From: Neopestalotiopsis rosae
Lineage: Eukaryota; Ascomycota; Sordariomycetes; Amphisphaeriales; Sporocadaceae
Length of the DNA: 64,000 bases
NCBI GenBank assembly: GCA_023078685.1
Contig: JALGAS010000004.1
Location: 3,596,001 to 3,660,000 of the forward strand
Direction of reading: 5' to 3'
Shown: positions 10,891 through 24,176 of the stretch, one piece after another
How positions within the stretch are numbered: the first letter of the stretch is position 1
Layout: every line of letters begins with the position of its first letter
Notes under the pieces: generated by a model
Database searches by the model: none
The model's input: only the letters and a program-made list of their open reading frames with translations
What the model was told of the DNA's origin: nothing
Program-made: the position numbers and the translations under genes

Positions 10891-11731
10891 AGAGGGAAGC
10901 TTGAGTCACTCTAATCATTCTGCGTATAAGCTGATGCGTTAATTGCGTGCCTGGTAATGCACATGATCTGATTAATGTGGATATAAATGGAGTAGATTCG
11001 ACCCTTGATCTCACACGCATGTCCTGATCTTACACGCATGTAATCACACATTCTTAGTGGACCATGGTGGCTGATCTGACTAACAGCTTATCGATGCTTA
11101 TCGCCAGTGGGGTCTGGTGTCGTATGTTTTTATTTTGCTGTAGTCTCTTCGTGTCTAGATACTTTCCATGTTTAGCTATTAAAGAACCCTATCACAGGAA
11201 TCGCCGTGTGATGGTCCGTCGTCGAATTAACGTAGGTTATATTCATCGCGCACCACTTGTTTGTTTCCGTTGGATATAACAACCTAGCAAAAGTCTGCGC
11301 ACGGATATCTCAGAATTTATATTTATTGCAACCGTACTCTTATTTTTGGCAGCGCGCAGAGTTTTGCTTAGTTAGTGTATCTTGGTTGATTTTTAGCAGC
11401 TCTTTCTTGTAACTAGATAGGATTCAATCAGCCTTCCTGATCCTTTGCTTATGTCGCGCGCTCTTCTGCAGCATCGCGATTATTTGCAGGTTTGACATGG
11501 TTAATGAACCGTATATAGAATGAGTCATCGAATATTATGCTATCCAACTGGTAGACCTGTGATCGAGACAATGCATTATTTTTTCGGCGTTGAGTATTAG
11601 CCACGTCAGAGTGAAATTATCGTATCGTTTGTCCTAGCCATTCCCAAGCGCTCCACGATGCCCAATTAGTCTGAATCCAGAAAACCCGTCTCCTCGCCGT
11701 CTCTGATACGTAGTGCTAGACTGCTATGTAT
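10891..11731. other. Intergenic with short repeats, no gene seen
   Basis: The sequence contains a near-exact 16-bp direct repeat (GATCTCACACGCATGT at 11007-11022 and GATCTTACACGCATGT at 11026-11041) and a separate inverted repeat listed below. No ORF has coding character. Base composition shifts toward AT. It may be eroded transposon sequence, but I cannot show that. Confidence 0.4.
11287..11368. repeat. Imperfect inverted repeat, 15-bp arms
   Basis: The arms AGCAAAAGTCTGCGC (11287-11301) and GCGCAGAGTTTTGCT (11354-11368) pair with one mismatch around a 52-bp AT-rich spacer. They could be ends of a small eroded element; no target duplication is clear. Confidence 0.45.
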
Positions 11732-13079
<1,348 letters not shown>

Positions 13080-14055
13080 TGTGAAATGACGGTAGTCAAT
13101 TTTAGGAGGAACAGTGACTTGTGTCGAGTCAATACGAACAGGCGGAAGGACCTGGACATCATGAGTATATTTGTATACCTAGCCAAGTCAGCAGTATCTC
13201 TGGATATTTCCAGCAATGCATTATGATGTCTCAGTACAATCCACAGAGTTGCCACTCCTAACTATACATCCTCTCAAGTGCACATGATTAACGGGAGAGT
13301 AATCGCCGGGAGATTATTGGACACAAACGCCTACAACTCCGCTGATTGGTGAGCAAACGGCGACTATTTTGGGATTTATCAAGTCAGTTGGCTATTTTAG
13401 AAAGCTGAACCTAAAGTGGTTATCTATTTCGCAGATCTCAAGCAGGCAGCCTTGGCAACGTGAAGCGGAGGGTCCAAAGAGAACTGCCGTTGCCCTCAGC
13501 CTCGCAGACCTTAAGCAAGCGCATTTGGCGACAAGTATTGCGTCGAGAAGAGAGAATGATGCTGAGATTACTGCATAGCGCTAATGCAAGCGGCTGAAGA
13601 AGTTACACAGTATGCTGTCCAAGTAGGTAGTTGCTTTGTTAGTATTTTTGGGGGTTGCTGTGGTGGCTTAGGTCATGTAAATATAGCACTGAGAGCCGAT
13701 CGGCCCTAACCATTGATTGCAGCAACCTCAGAACAGCCTTTTACGCCCAATTGGTACTGGTGCAGTCAATATGATGAAGCTGGCAATTTTTTGGGTGGTT
13801 TCAAAACTTACCGGAGTGAGACAAGGCAAGTAAGTATCCCGTTGCATTTCGGGGCCAAAGCAAGGGCTAAAGGTCATTGGGCGTCTTTTGAGTTTGTGCT
13901 AAAAGTAGGTACACCAAGAGTCTGTGGGACCAGGCTCCCGAATAGACAACATGGAGCCCAGCCTGTGTATGTTTCCAGCAATTATATAGTATAGGACGGG
14001 ACGATTCTGTGTCGCGCGGATTAAGTCACAGTCAATTGCTTTCCTACAAGCCATC
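13080..14055. other. Intergenic, no supported gene
   Basis: It contains the promoters of the leftward protease and of the rightward membrane-protein gene. A 93-codon ORF at 13713-13994 has no ATG at its start and no recognisable motif, so it is not called. Confidence 0.45.
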
Positions 14056-16522
14056 ATGTCAGCGAGCCCCAACGCCTCAGAAATTGCCTACGTAGGCTCC
14101 CAAACAGTCTACACGGGCATTTGGACTAACTGGAGTTTTGGCAAGATAAGAGGCTCAACCCTCACTCTTACCCAGCGAGATTCTAATCTCCTCATTGCGT
14201 TTGTTGCTTTCTTCGTTACTCTCGTTTCTGAAGAAGTATGGAAGCTTGCATGCTTCGCAATCCATTCTTATTTGTCAACCTCTGAGCGTCGCGATGTTAT
14301 CCACCACCAACGACAGGCTATCATCCGAAATACTCGCTCGCCTGGCTCAGCTGTATTTTCTGTACTCGAACTAGCCTGGACTTGGCGGGCTTCCAAGCCC
14401 TACAGGCGAATTTTACCCCTCCTTGGATTTACAATTCTTGCAGTCGCCATGCTGAGTCTTGCGACAGCCTTCTCTTCTAGGCTTGCGAGAGATGACCACG
14501 AGGTCCTGATTCTCGGAGACAAATGTGGTTTGCCAATCACACCAACAACTAATCGAGATTTTTCCGGCCAATTCAGCCCCTGGCTTGCCCAGCTAGCCAC
14601 TTCGGACCTGAATTACGCCTCCCAATGTTACTCAAACAGTTCAGCGACAGGAGACGGCTGCAACACATTCATCAAACAGAAATTGCCAATGAATGCAACA
14701 CCAAATACCCCTTGTCCATTTGGAAGACTTTGCAAGGGATCCAACACTAGTATTGTACTTGATTCTGGGATGATTGATAGCCACACAGACCTTGGGATCA
14801 ACGCACCTGAAAAGGACCGATTTTCGACCCGTGTTTTGTGGCACTGTGCGCCACTGGAGACCCACGGATACACTTCGACCGTCAACGTCTCAAATGACCG
14901 GTCGTTTACCTTATATAATTATAGTGTTGGAATCGAAGATGCGATAACTTCTTCTTATCAGGCTTCTGATAACACGAGGCTTGATTATATTGAAAGCATA
15001 ACGTCAACTCCAGAGTACATGGTACCTGTTCCTGACTATAGTCTTGGGTAAGTCCAAGCGATCGGACCCTCACCGTTCGGGTTGCTGACATAACATAGAA
15101 CAGTTCGGGCAATAAGATCCAATGGATCCTATGATCCAACTTTTAGTTCTTTGCAACCGGTCAAGGAACTTACATCGGATACTGCGGATACACACTTGAT
15201 GTTCCTCAGTGCCAATGGGGTGGCCTTTCAAGAGGAGGTCATGGATCCATGGTACCATGCCACTACGCCTTTCACGGAAGGATGTACCATAATTGGAAAT
15301 GACACAACAGAAACATTTGCACAAGATCAGCCCGCATCACCACTGGCATGCTTTGTTCAGGCGCAATATTGTGGCCCTACCTCATCTGAGGGCAGTCAGT
15401 GTACTCCACTTTCTGGCCAATCAATAACTCCAGCGGACGTCTCTCAGTACTTGAAAGTCCAGAAAGATCGCGAAGCCCTTGACTGGCTGATGACCTTTAT
15501 ATTCATGGACCCGTCTGGTGTATTGGACGAATTAGGGATCCAGGCTCTGGTCGCGAGGAAGAATATGGGCTCGGGCAGTCAAGGACCATTGCCTGACAAT
15601 CAGTGGGAATTAGAAGCAACAAGCTGGTTCTCTATTGCACTAGCTGATATGCAACGCACGTGGGTGAACATGGCGATGGGCCATTATCCCTACTTGAGCG
15701 AAGCTTATGTCCGTCGCCCCACCTCCCTAGGGGAAGATCAGTTGTGTCGCAGCCAGGTAAGTTGGCCTGCCCGAAACTCAAACTTAAAGGGAGACTTAAC
15801 GAAGAATTTTACAGAAGATCAAAAGCACGGATTATGTCTCCTTCAGTGTGCTTGGCCTTTCCCTAGTATTCTCTGGAGGACTTCTGATCATGATCCTGTC
15901 ATATTCCATAGAGTCCATCATCCGCCGTTTTCAGCACAGATCGGAAAAGTGGAGTTATTCCTTGGCAGAATGGACAACGAATGGGTTCTTGCAACTGCAA
16001 CGACTTGGATTGGAAGAACTGGGGCTAGGGCAATGGTCAGGTTGTGACAAGTCCATTCCTTACACAACCCAAAGCACAGAGATCGAACCGTTGGATCTCA
16101 GTGACCCACAACACCCAAGACTTCCCATGCCATCGAAAGAACGTAGCCGGGGCTTGGCACTTACAAGCAAAACCATGTCTGAGGATAGTTTGAACTTATA
16201 TGTCAAGAATCAAGACAATGGTCACAGGAGGTCAAGCGACTTGGTAACACTTCCGACCAGAGCGGATGGCGTAGGAACAGCGTTCAGTCCTGGTGGTATC
16301 TTGGATGATCGTCGACCTTTTCCAGATACGGAAGACAGGATTGTCTTTATTGACGAAAAGGTGACTGTGAGTCGAGATCAAATTTGTGGAAACGATGGAA
16401 TCGTGGAACAGATGGCGATTGATTCGCTTGATGGCGCGGAGCTAAAATCGTGGTTGTTTATGAATTATTTGGGTATCACAAAAATAGACGATGTGGAAAT
16501 GGGAGGCACGAAGAACGGGTAG
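14056..16522 (+). CDS. Large membrane protein of unknown function
   Basis: Three exons, 14056-15047, 15099-15756 and 15815-16522 (introns 51 and 58 nt), give 785 residues. Hydrophobic segments lie near residues 45-65 and 120-140, and a third near residue 565 (VLGLSLVFSGGLLIMILSY). The 400 residues between the second and third are rich in Cys and NxS/T, consistent with a glycosylated extracytoplasmic domain; the 200-residue tail is polar and Ser-rich. The first acceptor was taken at 15098 rather than the nearby CAG at 15103 because only the former avoids a stop. Architecture is similar in outline to the gene at the window's left edge. No enzyme motif seen; function unknown. Confidence 0.72.
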
Positions 16523-16676
16523 CCAATGTTGCAGAAAATGAAGGGGGGCTTAATACAAGGGATGGGATCAGTTTCATGTTCTAGCCAGAAAATTTAATAT
16601 GATTTGAAAGGTCGGCTCGGCATTGAAACAGCGACGATATAGACACCTACAAACAAGCTCGAAATTGGCGTGCTAA

Positions 16677-17795
16677 TTATTGAACTATGCCCTTGTTCAC
16701 TATCGATTGTTGTCCATATTCATATATCCAGGGATACTGCCAACCTGGAGACATGCAGATCAACTGTGTAAAGACCCATGAATAACCAAAGGAGCGCACT
16801 ATAGCCCGATCGCTGTCGTTTGACAAGAGAAATTGGCCTATGTACCGCCACCATAGCGTTTCCAGTGAGCATACGACGTAGTTTATAGACCAGAACCATA
16901 ACTCTTGCCATAGAGTATTCTTTTCCAGCGTTAGTGCGTTGACGATGGCGTGGCACAATGCCGAGAGAAGAAAGATCCACCCAGCCCGCATTGATGCCCC
17001 AAGCATGCACTGGTTGTGAAGTAGTGAACGTGGAGTAAAATATGCGAACGTTTCGAAATGCAGCTTGTGCCAGAACTTGCCCCAGAAACGTCGCAGCGAG
17101 TAAGCTTCTGCGATAGAGCTAAATAATGGCGGCCACTGTGAAGAATCATCCCATCGCAAGACAGAGACAAAGAAGATTGCGGCAATGCGATGCGCGATGG
17201 TCAAGCTCGCATATGAACCCATGATCCATTGCACCGTAATGAGTATGCGAAGTGTAATGTCTCGAGGGCTAATTGGCCGTAGGGGCAAGAAACCTCGCTT
17301 GTCTGGCGCGAAATCATCGAGTCCGATATCTAAAGTGCGGAGGGCCAGTAAAAAGAGCAGAGAGGCGCAGCCGAAGCCCAAGGTGAGGGACAGAATGTGT
17401 ATCACTTCATTGCAGGCGAAGCGATTACTCGTGCATAACATCGTATTCGAAGTGCTGTTACTGGGAGGGATTCTTCTGAAATCAGTCCAGAGATATATCG
17501 AAGCTCTAAGGCGTTGAATTCTGGTAGCCTTTTGTACATGTTGATATCGGGATCCCCTAAAGAGCACGCCGGTCGCATGCATCGACTGACCGAGGATAAA
17601 GGATGCGATTAGTTGCGCAAGTGCACCAACGATCTGCGCGCAGGCTGCCAGGCATTCATATGTACCGAAAAGGTAAAGGATTGTGAGGACAAAACGAATG
17701 GGACTGCGAATAGTCTTCTGTACAGCACAACTGAAGGCAACGAAAGATAGTGACAGCCAAAGTACGAGCGATTGCGTATTCGCAGAAGGTATCAA
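16677..17795 (-). CDS. MBOAT_2 / wax-synthase-like membrane acyltransferase
   Basis: One exon encodes 372 residues with about seven hydrophobic segments. The block SSIAEAYSLRRFWGKFWHKL followed by HFETFAYFTP, and a later His in SALCHAIVNAL, match the wax-synthase domain of membrane-bound O-acyltransferases, in which RRFWG..WH and a downstream catalytic His are conserved. Fungal relatives transfer acetyl or acyl groups onto terpenoids and other lipophilic products, often inside secondary-metabolite clusters. No terpene or polyketide synthase lies nearby, so the substrate is open. It converges on the neighbouring membrane-protein gene with only 154 bp between stops. An upstream start cannot be excluded. 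Confidence 0.78.
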   Translation of the reverse strand: MIPSANTQSLVLWLSLSFVAFSCAVQKTIRSPIRFVLTILYLFGTYECLAACAQIVGALAQLIASFILGQSMHATGVLFRGSRYQHVQKATRIQRLRASIYLWTDFRRIPPSNSTSNTMLCTSNRFACNEVIHILSLTLGFGCASLLFLLALRTLDIGLDDFAPDKRGFLPLRPISPRDITLRILITVQWIMGSYASLTIAHRIAAIFFVSVLRWDDSSQWPPLFSSIAEAYSLRRFWGKFWHKLHFETFAYFTPRSLLHNQCMLGASMRAGWIFLLSALCHAIVNALTLEKNTLWQELWFWSINYVVCSLETLWWRYIGQFLLSNDSDRAIVRSFGYSWVFTQLICMSPGWQYPWIYEYGQQSIVNKGIVQ

Positions 17796-18675
17796 GCTGA
17801 TTACTGCTAATAATCACTGATGATAATGTCGAAAGGGTCCAACCGCAGAAGTGGAAGGAAAGAGCTCTCGATAATTGGTTTCGGGGTTTTTGCGATGCGA
17901 GGCGGTTTACGTAGATACTATTGCGCATCAATATTCAACACGTCTAATAGACCTGGCACTTCTAGCTACCCCATGTGCTACTGACTTACGTTACCATCAG
18001 CCGGCACAAGGGAAAATGGCACCATTGAAGCTCGCACAAGCACGCGAATGATCATCTTGATAGGTAGAGCGAGCGGCTCGAAGTTGTGCAAATGAGCCCA
18101 TCACAAAGATAACTGGACAAACTGACTGGCAGAGACGAGTAGGTCTCGGCACTTGTGAGCAGTTGAGTTTCAACCATATCCCAACTCTTGGTACTTACAG
18201 GCTGGTTCATGTTATAAATTGCAGTGACACGCGTAATTGCAGTGCAGCAAACTCTTACGCGCGAGACTTTTGGTTGTTCCACACCGAATCACAGATCGCT
18301 AGTCGATCAATGCCATAGCCAAAGCTGGAGCCTCCAAGCTCAACGGTGTCTGCGAGGCATCAGCGATCAGCAGTGAGCAGAAAAGATCAAGTACACCAGT
18401 GCACCAAGTGGCCATGCGCACTTGTATACCTGCTTGCTGTCAGCTTACCAATGTTCCATTGAGGTCGAAAGTCCCAAAGCTAAAAGACAATCCAAATGAC
18501 AAGTTGCGGATGATTTGAGTAGTGATATAAAAAGACAGCAAATGTTCAGTCGTGCTTATGAATCCCAATATTGACTCATCCACGCCAACAAGTCGAGAAA
18601 TAAAATTGATCTAGCGACCAAAAATCCTTGGAACCATACCCGATCGAAGCTCTAGTCTTCATTCCATTATCAATC
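17796..18675. other. Intergenic, nothing recognised
   Basis: Spacer between divergent genes. Only short ORFs without coding character are present; it presumably carries both promoters. Confidence 0.45.
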
Positions 18676-19184
18676 ATGCCTGTTACACTTTTTATTCCTG
18701 AGATCGTGACAGCCATCATTGGCGGATCTGCCATAGGTGGAAGTATTGCCAGCTGGTGTGCTCATCACCATGGTCGACCCGGTTGTGCCAAAAGCGACGT
18801 CATAAATGAGAACGTCCCCATCATGGCACTAATGGGGCGTCAAGCCGCCGTTGGCCCCTGCAACGTGCCGCAGTACAACTTTGACCAATGCCATCAGCAG
18901 CTTCAAGGGGTCACGGTGACCACATCTATTCCTCAGGAAGGTGGTAAGTCGAGTCCAGTGTTCCCTGCAATCTGAAATAAGATATCATACTAATTGAAAT
19001 AATCAATTTGGTAGAGGGTCGATTTGACAACGTGCCTCCCGCTTGTATGAACCTTGCTGTGGTTCTGACAGGGTCCTGTGGGGGAAATTCGGCTCGCCCG
19101 ACCCCCTGTGGCTCGGCTTGCCTTTTGTACACCGGGCTCACGGACTCTGACTACGCGCAGATATCCAAGACCTTGAACGCTTGA
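18676..19184 (+). CDS. Small cysteine-containing protein, possibly secreted
   Basis: Two exons, 18676-18943 and 19015-19184, are joined over a 71-nt intron (GTAAGT..GTAG) and give 145 residues. The N-terminus is hydrophobic and Gly/Ile-rich (MPVTLFIPEIVTAIIGGSAI), then comes a Cys/His patch (SWCAHHHGRPGC). Eight Cys in all include PCNVPQYNFDQC in the middle and TGSCGG, PCGSAC near the end. The clean intron and even cysteine number argue for a real gene. It could be a small secreted or wall protein; signal cleavage is not obvious. A longer form starting at 18628 is possible. I do not recognise a family. Confidence 0.55.
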
Positions 19185-19456
19185 TTCATCTTTCCAGCAA
19201 TCTCGGGCTGTTTTGGGTGTCTTATCTCGCCAATTGCTGGAGTTTGAGATTTTCTATCGTTGCAAGCACTGTGAACTGGACCAGGTCAAGAATGGGACAA
19301 ATAGCGCACTGATCAAAGATAGCGTCGGTTTATCTCCACGACTTCAGTGCATGGTTATATAAGACTTTGCATTTCAAACAGCACCAGCTTTGCATTCAAC
19401 AACCATTCCCTTATAATAGTCTCAAGACTATTGCCGATCTCGTGCTCAGTAGTATG

Positions 19457-21086
19457 TTATATGGACAATGGTGTTGTATCGCTAAAGTCTTCGATGCGGC
19501 CGAGAAGTAGTTCAAGACTGCGATACCCACTACCAGCAGACCAGCCTGGTAGTTCGTGGCCAGCAAGCTGAATGTCGTAGAACGTGACACCGCGCTCAGT
19601 TCCCCACACGCCCAAGGACCCCGCGCCCGCCATGGCGCCCCGGTTCTCTTCTACATGGTAGGGGACAAAGAAGGGCGTCGACGGCCTCTCGGCGAACCCT
19701 TGGGCACCATTCCACGTCACGTTCTGGAGCACCAGGAGCGTACCGTTGGTCGGGATCAGAAAGTCTAGCGCACCGGAGCCAATGATGGAATGATTGAGAC
19801 CCTCAAAGACGGTTGTCAGTGTGCCGTCTACGCCAGGACCCAGCGATCGATCATCGCCCTGGAAAACGCCACCGATGGCGCACGCCCACCACCACGCAGC
19901 GTCGGGAACATTCAGCGCCGCCTTCACATCGTCGCGATTGAAGTACACTGAGGGCGCGCCAGGGGGCACATAGTCACCGCCATTCACCACGCCCAACGGC
20001 TGGTATGGGAAAGGACACATGTCGGTGATATGATAGACGTTGAAGCAAGGATTCACCTCCAGGACGGCGTCTAAGAAGTCGAAATAGACTCCACAGTGTG
20101 TAGGTGTCTTGTCCCAGGGCTGGGGTGGTGGTGGAAATGTCAAGTATTTGTCCAAGAAAGCGGTATAGCCGCAATCGTCCTTTTGTGATTGGATGAAGGA
20201 CATGAAGGTTTCGTTTAGGCCCAGAACTTTGCCCCAGTACTGAATATAGTCTGGAAGGGTGATCTCCTGCTGAAATACCAAGTCTCCCATGAATGGATCA
20301 TTGATCGCAATACCTTGTACGTTGAAATACTCGGTATCCTTTTCGTCAAGGAATCCTTTGCTGATGTACGGGACATAGAAGCCGGCATAGGACTCGCCAG
20401 TCTGGTATGGTCAGCAGAGGTAACATGTCTTCTGAGTAAGAGAAGTTACGTACCAGATAGATCTTTCGATTGTGCAAATCGAATGTGTCCATGAAGTTCC
20501 TCCAGAACCCCTTGAACTCTCGCACCAAATCATCTTCGTTTTGAAGGTCTGGCTCTCCGGTGGAGTATCCAGTGTGTGCAGGTTGGTCAATCCACACCAT
20601 ATTTGTCAATTTGTTCCACGCATACGGGTTTGGCGTAGGTTTCAGGGTGCCAGACTCCCAGAGGATGGGACCATTCTCCTGGAGGAGACCAATCATTGAG
20701 GAGCAACCAGGGCCGCCAGTGAACCATACTGTAATCTCGTCGGTGGCCAGCGGGTTCTCGGACGGGAAAAACCAAAAGAACAGTTTGCGCGTCTCGCTAG
20801 CATTCTGGGAGATTGGCAAGAGTCCTGCATAAGACTCGCCGACATCCCAGTCAACCAACGGTATGCCTGTGCCATTGACCACAAATGGCGTAGTCTTGTT
20901 AGTCAAGAACAAGTCTTCTCTCAAAGCCTCCGCAGAGGCGGTCTTCAGCGTGGCTTGATTGTCGATGGCAGAGGCTCTCAGGTTCTCGTAATACTTGAGG
21001 TTATCGACGAAACTGTATCCAGACGGGTGAGCTGCATTGGCGCGGCATACCGCGCCGAGGAGTACGGCTACCAGCAATCGAAGCAT
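19457..21086 (-). CDS. Secreted serine carboxypeptidase (peptidase S10)
   Basis: Two exons, 21086-20454 and 20401-19457 (52-nt intron), give 525 residues. Residues 1-18 form a signal peptide. The oxyanion/substrate region WFTGGPGCSSMIGLL and the catalytic Ser in GESYAG (created by the splice junction, IYL then TGESYAGFYVPYIS) are followed by the catalytic Asp in GALDFLIPTNGT and the catalytic His in LAGHELPGW. Many NxS/T sites suggest glycosylation. S10 enzymes remove single C-terminal residues from peptides at acidic pH, outside the cell or in the vacuole. Together with the subtilisin upstream it fits a protein-degrading secretome. Confidence 0.92.
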
Positions 21087-21520
21087 ACTGGCGTCAATAA
21101 ATGCTTAAGCTCAATTGCCATGAATTCATCGCCTTGATCAATTGAAGATATAGCCATATGTAATACACAGTCATTATATCATCGTTGCGGGTTTCTTTGA
21201 GTGTTCCGGTTTGGGAAGGTGGTAACCAAACTGGGGTATTCGTATTTGGCAAAGAGCAATACGAGGTAAAACAACGTTGCGCGGCAGCATATTGCAACGT
21301 TCAATACGAACTTCTTCAGCACTAACAAATTTGGAGGCATATTTTGAGTGGTATTATCTGTTTTTCAAATTGAAAATAGCTACATGGGCTGAGTCAACAG
21401 GTGATTCTGGATATCCTTCAACAAATTCGTGCATATCTAGCCTCGATCCGATAGAGGCAGACTGGCACAATGACCCGAAGCGCCTGATACTAAAACTTCG
21501 GATTCAAAGCTTCGAACTCA
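21087..21520. other. Intergenic, nothing recognised
   Basis: It holds the carboxypeptidase promoter and the 3' end of the ligase-like gene. No other feature seen. Confidence 0.5.
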
Positions 21521-23023
21521 TCAGTCGCTATGACGATCAATGAACTTGATGACCTTGTTTCCCGTGCTACTTCGCTCGAACCCGTCAACACTATCGACGA
21601 AGTCGATTCGGAACCGATGTTCACAATGTGCTTCAACGCAGCAAAAATACCGAAGTCTGTTTCCAATGTCTTGCTGGTGCTTTTCATCTGTTGTGGAAAG
21701 TAGCAAGCGAATAGAGAGTAATGCTTCCGGTGATGAATCCAGCTTATCCAGGATGACCTGCCACTGCAATACTCCAAAAGCCGGATCATTCATAACGGAA
21801 GTCAGAGTTTGAAAGTCAAAGTACTCCCCGTTCCAGGTGAAACTGAAGCGTTGATCGCGGCCATGGAGTCGAAGTATGCGCAAGTGACTACGGTCTGCCT
21901 CAGGAACTGATGCTAGAGTCTGTTCAGGGAGTGGATGAAGTGATCCGATATCACCAGTAACATAACGAACCAAGGGATGGCGTAGACGCATCAACGAAGT
22001 CTGGGCAATCATGCCCTTTTGTCCATCCGGCACCCTCATGAGCCCTGGACCCCCGTGTGAAGATGAAGGCGGCAAGATCTCGATGATCATTGTACGCGTA
22101 TCAAAGATGAAGTCCGTATATGCTCCACCATTCGTGTCGGTCTGGAAGTCGCAGCTGGCAGCGTACGCACCAGCCTCGGCACTGCCAATGATGGAGCAAA
22201 TCTTGACAGGACCTAAAACCGAAAGCAAGTATTTCCGTTGGCTGGTAGTGAGCATTTCTGAAGTGTAAATGATCTTATCAATCCTGATATTCTTGCGTTC
22301 TGGTTCAGTCAGCTTTGCAATGTGATGGGCAATCCCCACAATCTGTCCTCCATCACCGGTCAGAACATTCACGCTATGTTTGGTCAAGACCTGGATTACG
22401 CCTTCGGGAGACATAGTGCTGCCACCAGCCAACACGGAGGCCTGCGCATTTTCCAAGATTTCCAACGTGAGGTCCAGAGATCTAGGCCAATTGTCAGTAG
22501 ATAGCTACCAATGCATAGCTTCTTTTCTACCAGATAACCTACCTGTAGAGTCGGCCGGCCGTGTGTAAAGACAAGACCCAGTCTCCAGGTTGAACGAGAC
22601 CTATGACCTGGAGGAAACGCCCGAAGTAGGCCCGCTGTCGGCGATTCTCATTCACATCTGTCGCAAAAAAGAGTGGAATACCCCCAGAGCCGCCCCCAGT
22701 TGTACTCGCGTAGACACTGCGACGGTATGTATTCTGGAGACTCGTATCATGGATGAGTCTCTCGATGGTAGCATATCTTTAGACGGAAATCAGCGACAGG
22801 TCACTTGATCAACAGGTGAGAAACATGGTCTTCACAGTGTCTTCTTCAAAAGCAATGGCTGTTGTTCTAGGCGCAATGTTGATAATGTTCCAGAGGCAGT
22901 GGCTGCCTCTGTGGCTGTACGGATTGTGGAATCATCAGGTGGGTATTGAACGTCGGCATTGTAGAATGGATGTAATCCAGCCACAACTAGAACTTCTGGC
23001 AACGTATATGTCATGGAGTCCAT
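21521..23023 (-). CDS. Adenylate-forming enzyme, phenylacetate-CoA ligase-like
   Basis: Three exons, 23023-22836, 22776-22543 and 22481-21521 (introns 59 and 61 nt), give 460 residues. The phosphate-binding loop STTGGGSGGIPLFF lies near residue 92; the chain continues LVQPGDWVLSLHTAGRLYR, NVLTGDGGQIV, DKIIYTSEMLT, ICSIIGSAEAGAYA and RYVTGDIGSL, the order seen in short AMP-binding enzymes of the PaaK type. These activate a carboxylic acid as acyl-AMP and may pass it to CoA or an amine. The C-terminal subdomain is short. The gene faces away from the ATP-grasp gene across 1.15 kb. The acid substrate cannot be read from the sequence. Confidence 0.82.
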
Positions 23024-24176
23024 CGCAGAGATCTGGATATGTCGAATAAATTCAGTGACTTGAAGAGAATGCTCGCTCTATCTGACAACAGGTAGAAACA
23101 AGATTCCTTGTAGACAATTATATTTCTTAGAACGAACGAGAACATGATCACACAATATTTCATTTTCGTCTCACCCAAGCACGGAAAGGAATCTTCGCTA
23201 ATTTGACGTGGTATGTGCTAACGAAATTCTCTCTCATACTTTAGATGAGCCAGCTGTGCCCGGGTGTGAGCCCCTTGTTCATGTATCATTTGTAACTAGT
23301 TCTGGAAAATAGATACTCAGCCGAAGACCCGCACGAAGGCGATCGGAAATACGTTCGTACCACAAAACAGAATGTTTCCACATTACATACAAGACAGCTG
23401 AGTCGATTTCATGCAGCATTCGATACTTACTCCAATGTTCGGCGGCCATGTACAACAGTGCTGACACTTTGAGGTCCCCAGAAATCTGCGAGTCGATATA
23501 TCGTCGTTATTTTCGCTTTTCCTTCCGCTTGCCTGCCAAAAGACCCGCTTTTGATGCACCAAGTCCACCCTGCTCACGGCAGCGTCGACGGGGATTTAAC
23601 TACCAACATTCTTTTCCACAAGATAGACTACTGCGAAGATTCCGATATTCTAGACAAAATATGAGACACATGTTGTACGCATGCAGCTGGAAGGGAATAC
23701 GGCCGAGCGGGGAACGCGGCTGAGTGCGACTTCCGCCGAGTGTGCCACGCCCTCTAATGTCGTGATACGAGGTCTACCATATTCAACAGACTACGACGGA
23801 GTATAGCATTCCTTTACCGGCGCCACATTGGATTTAACTGACGCCCAAGAGCCACGCCCCAGCGCGTCATTTCGTTCTAAGTCGTATCGTTGACACAATT
23901 GACTACGGGTCTCTTCGGATCATTGTACGCACTACGCAATGCCGTCTGGTCATGGTGCTTGCCGTATGTCTCGAATCGCTTCCAGTGACCAGATTTGATA
24001 ATATTGACTTGAAGTACTCTGAAAACGTTGATAAACAATATAAATACCTGACATTGCAATTGTGTGTCCATGATTACGTTCATTAAAAGGCAAGAACCCA
24101 CTCTTATAGCCATATTTCTGCATCTTTCACACCTTTACAACGTAGTAGCATTCAAAACGACGTTGTATCATTTACC
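23024..24176. promoter_or_regulatory. Divergent intergenic region of ligase and ATP-grasp genes
   Basis: The 1153-bp spacer lies between two divergently read genes and probably carries both promoters. No exact copy of the CGGCGATTGA motif found further right was seen here. The short ORFs inside show no recognisable domain. Confidence 0.4.

Noticed and set aside
13713..13994. 93-codon ORF upstream of the membrane-protein gene
   Set aside because: Starts without ATG, no motif, no convincing splice partner.
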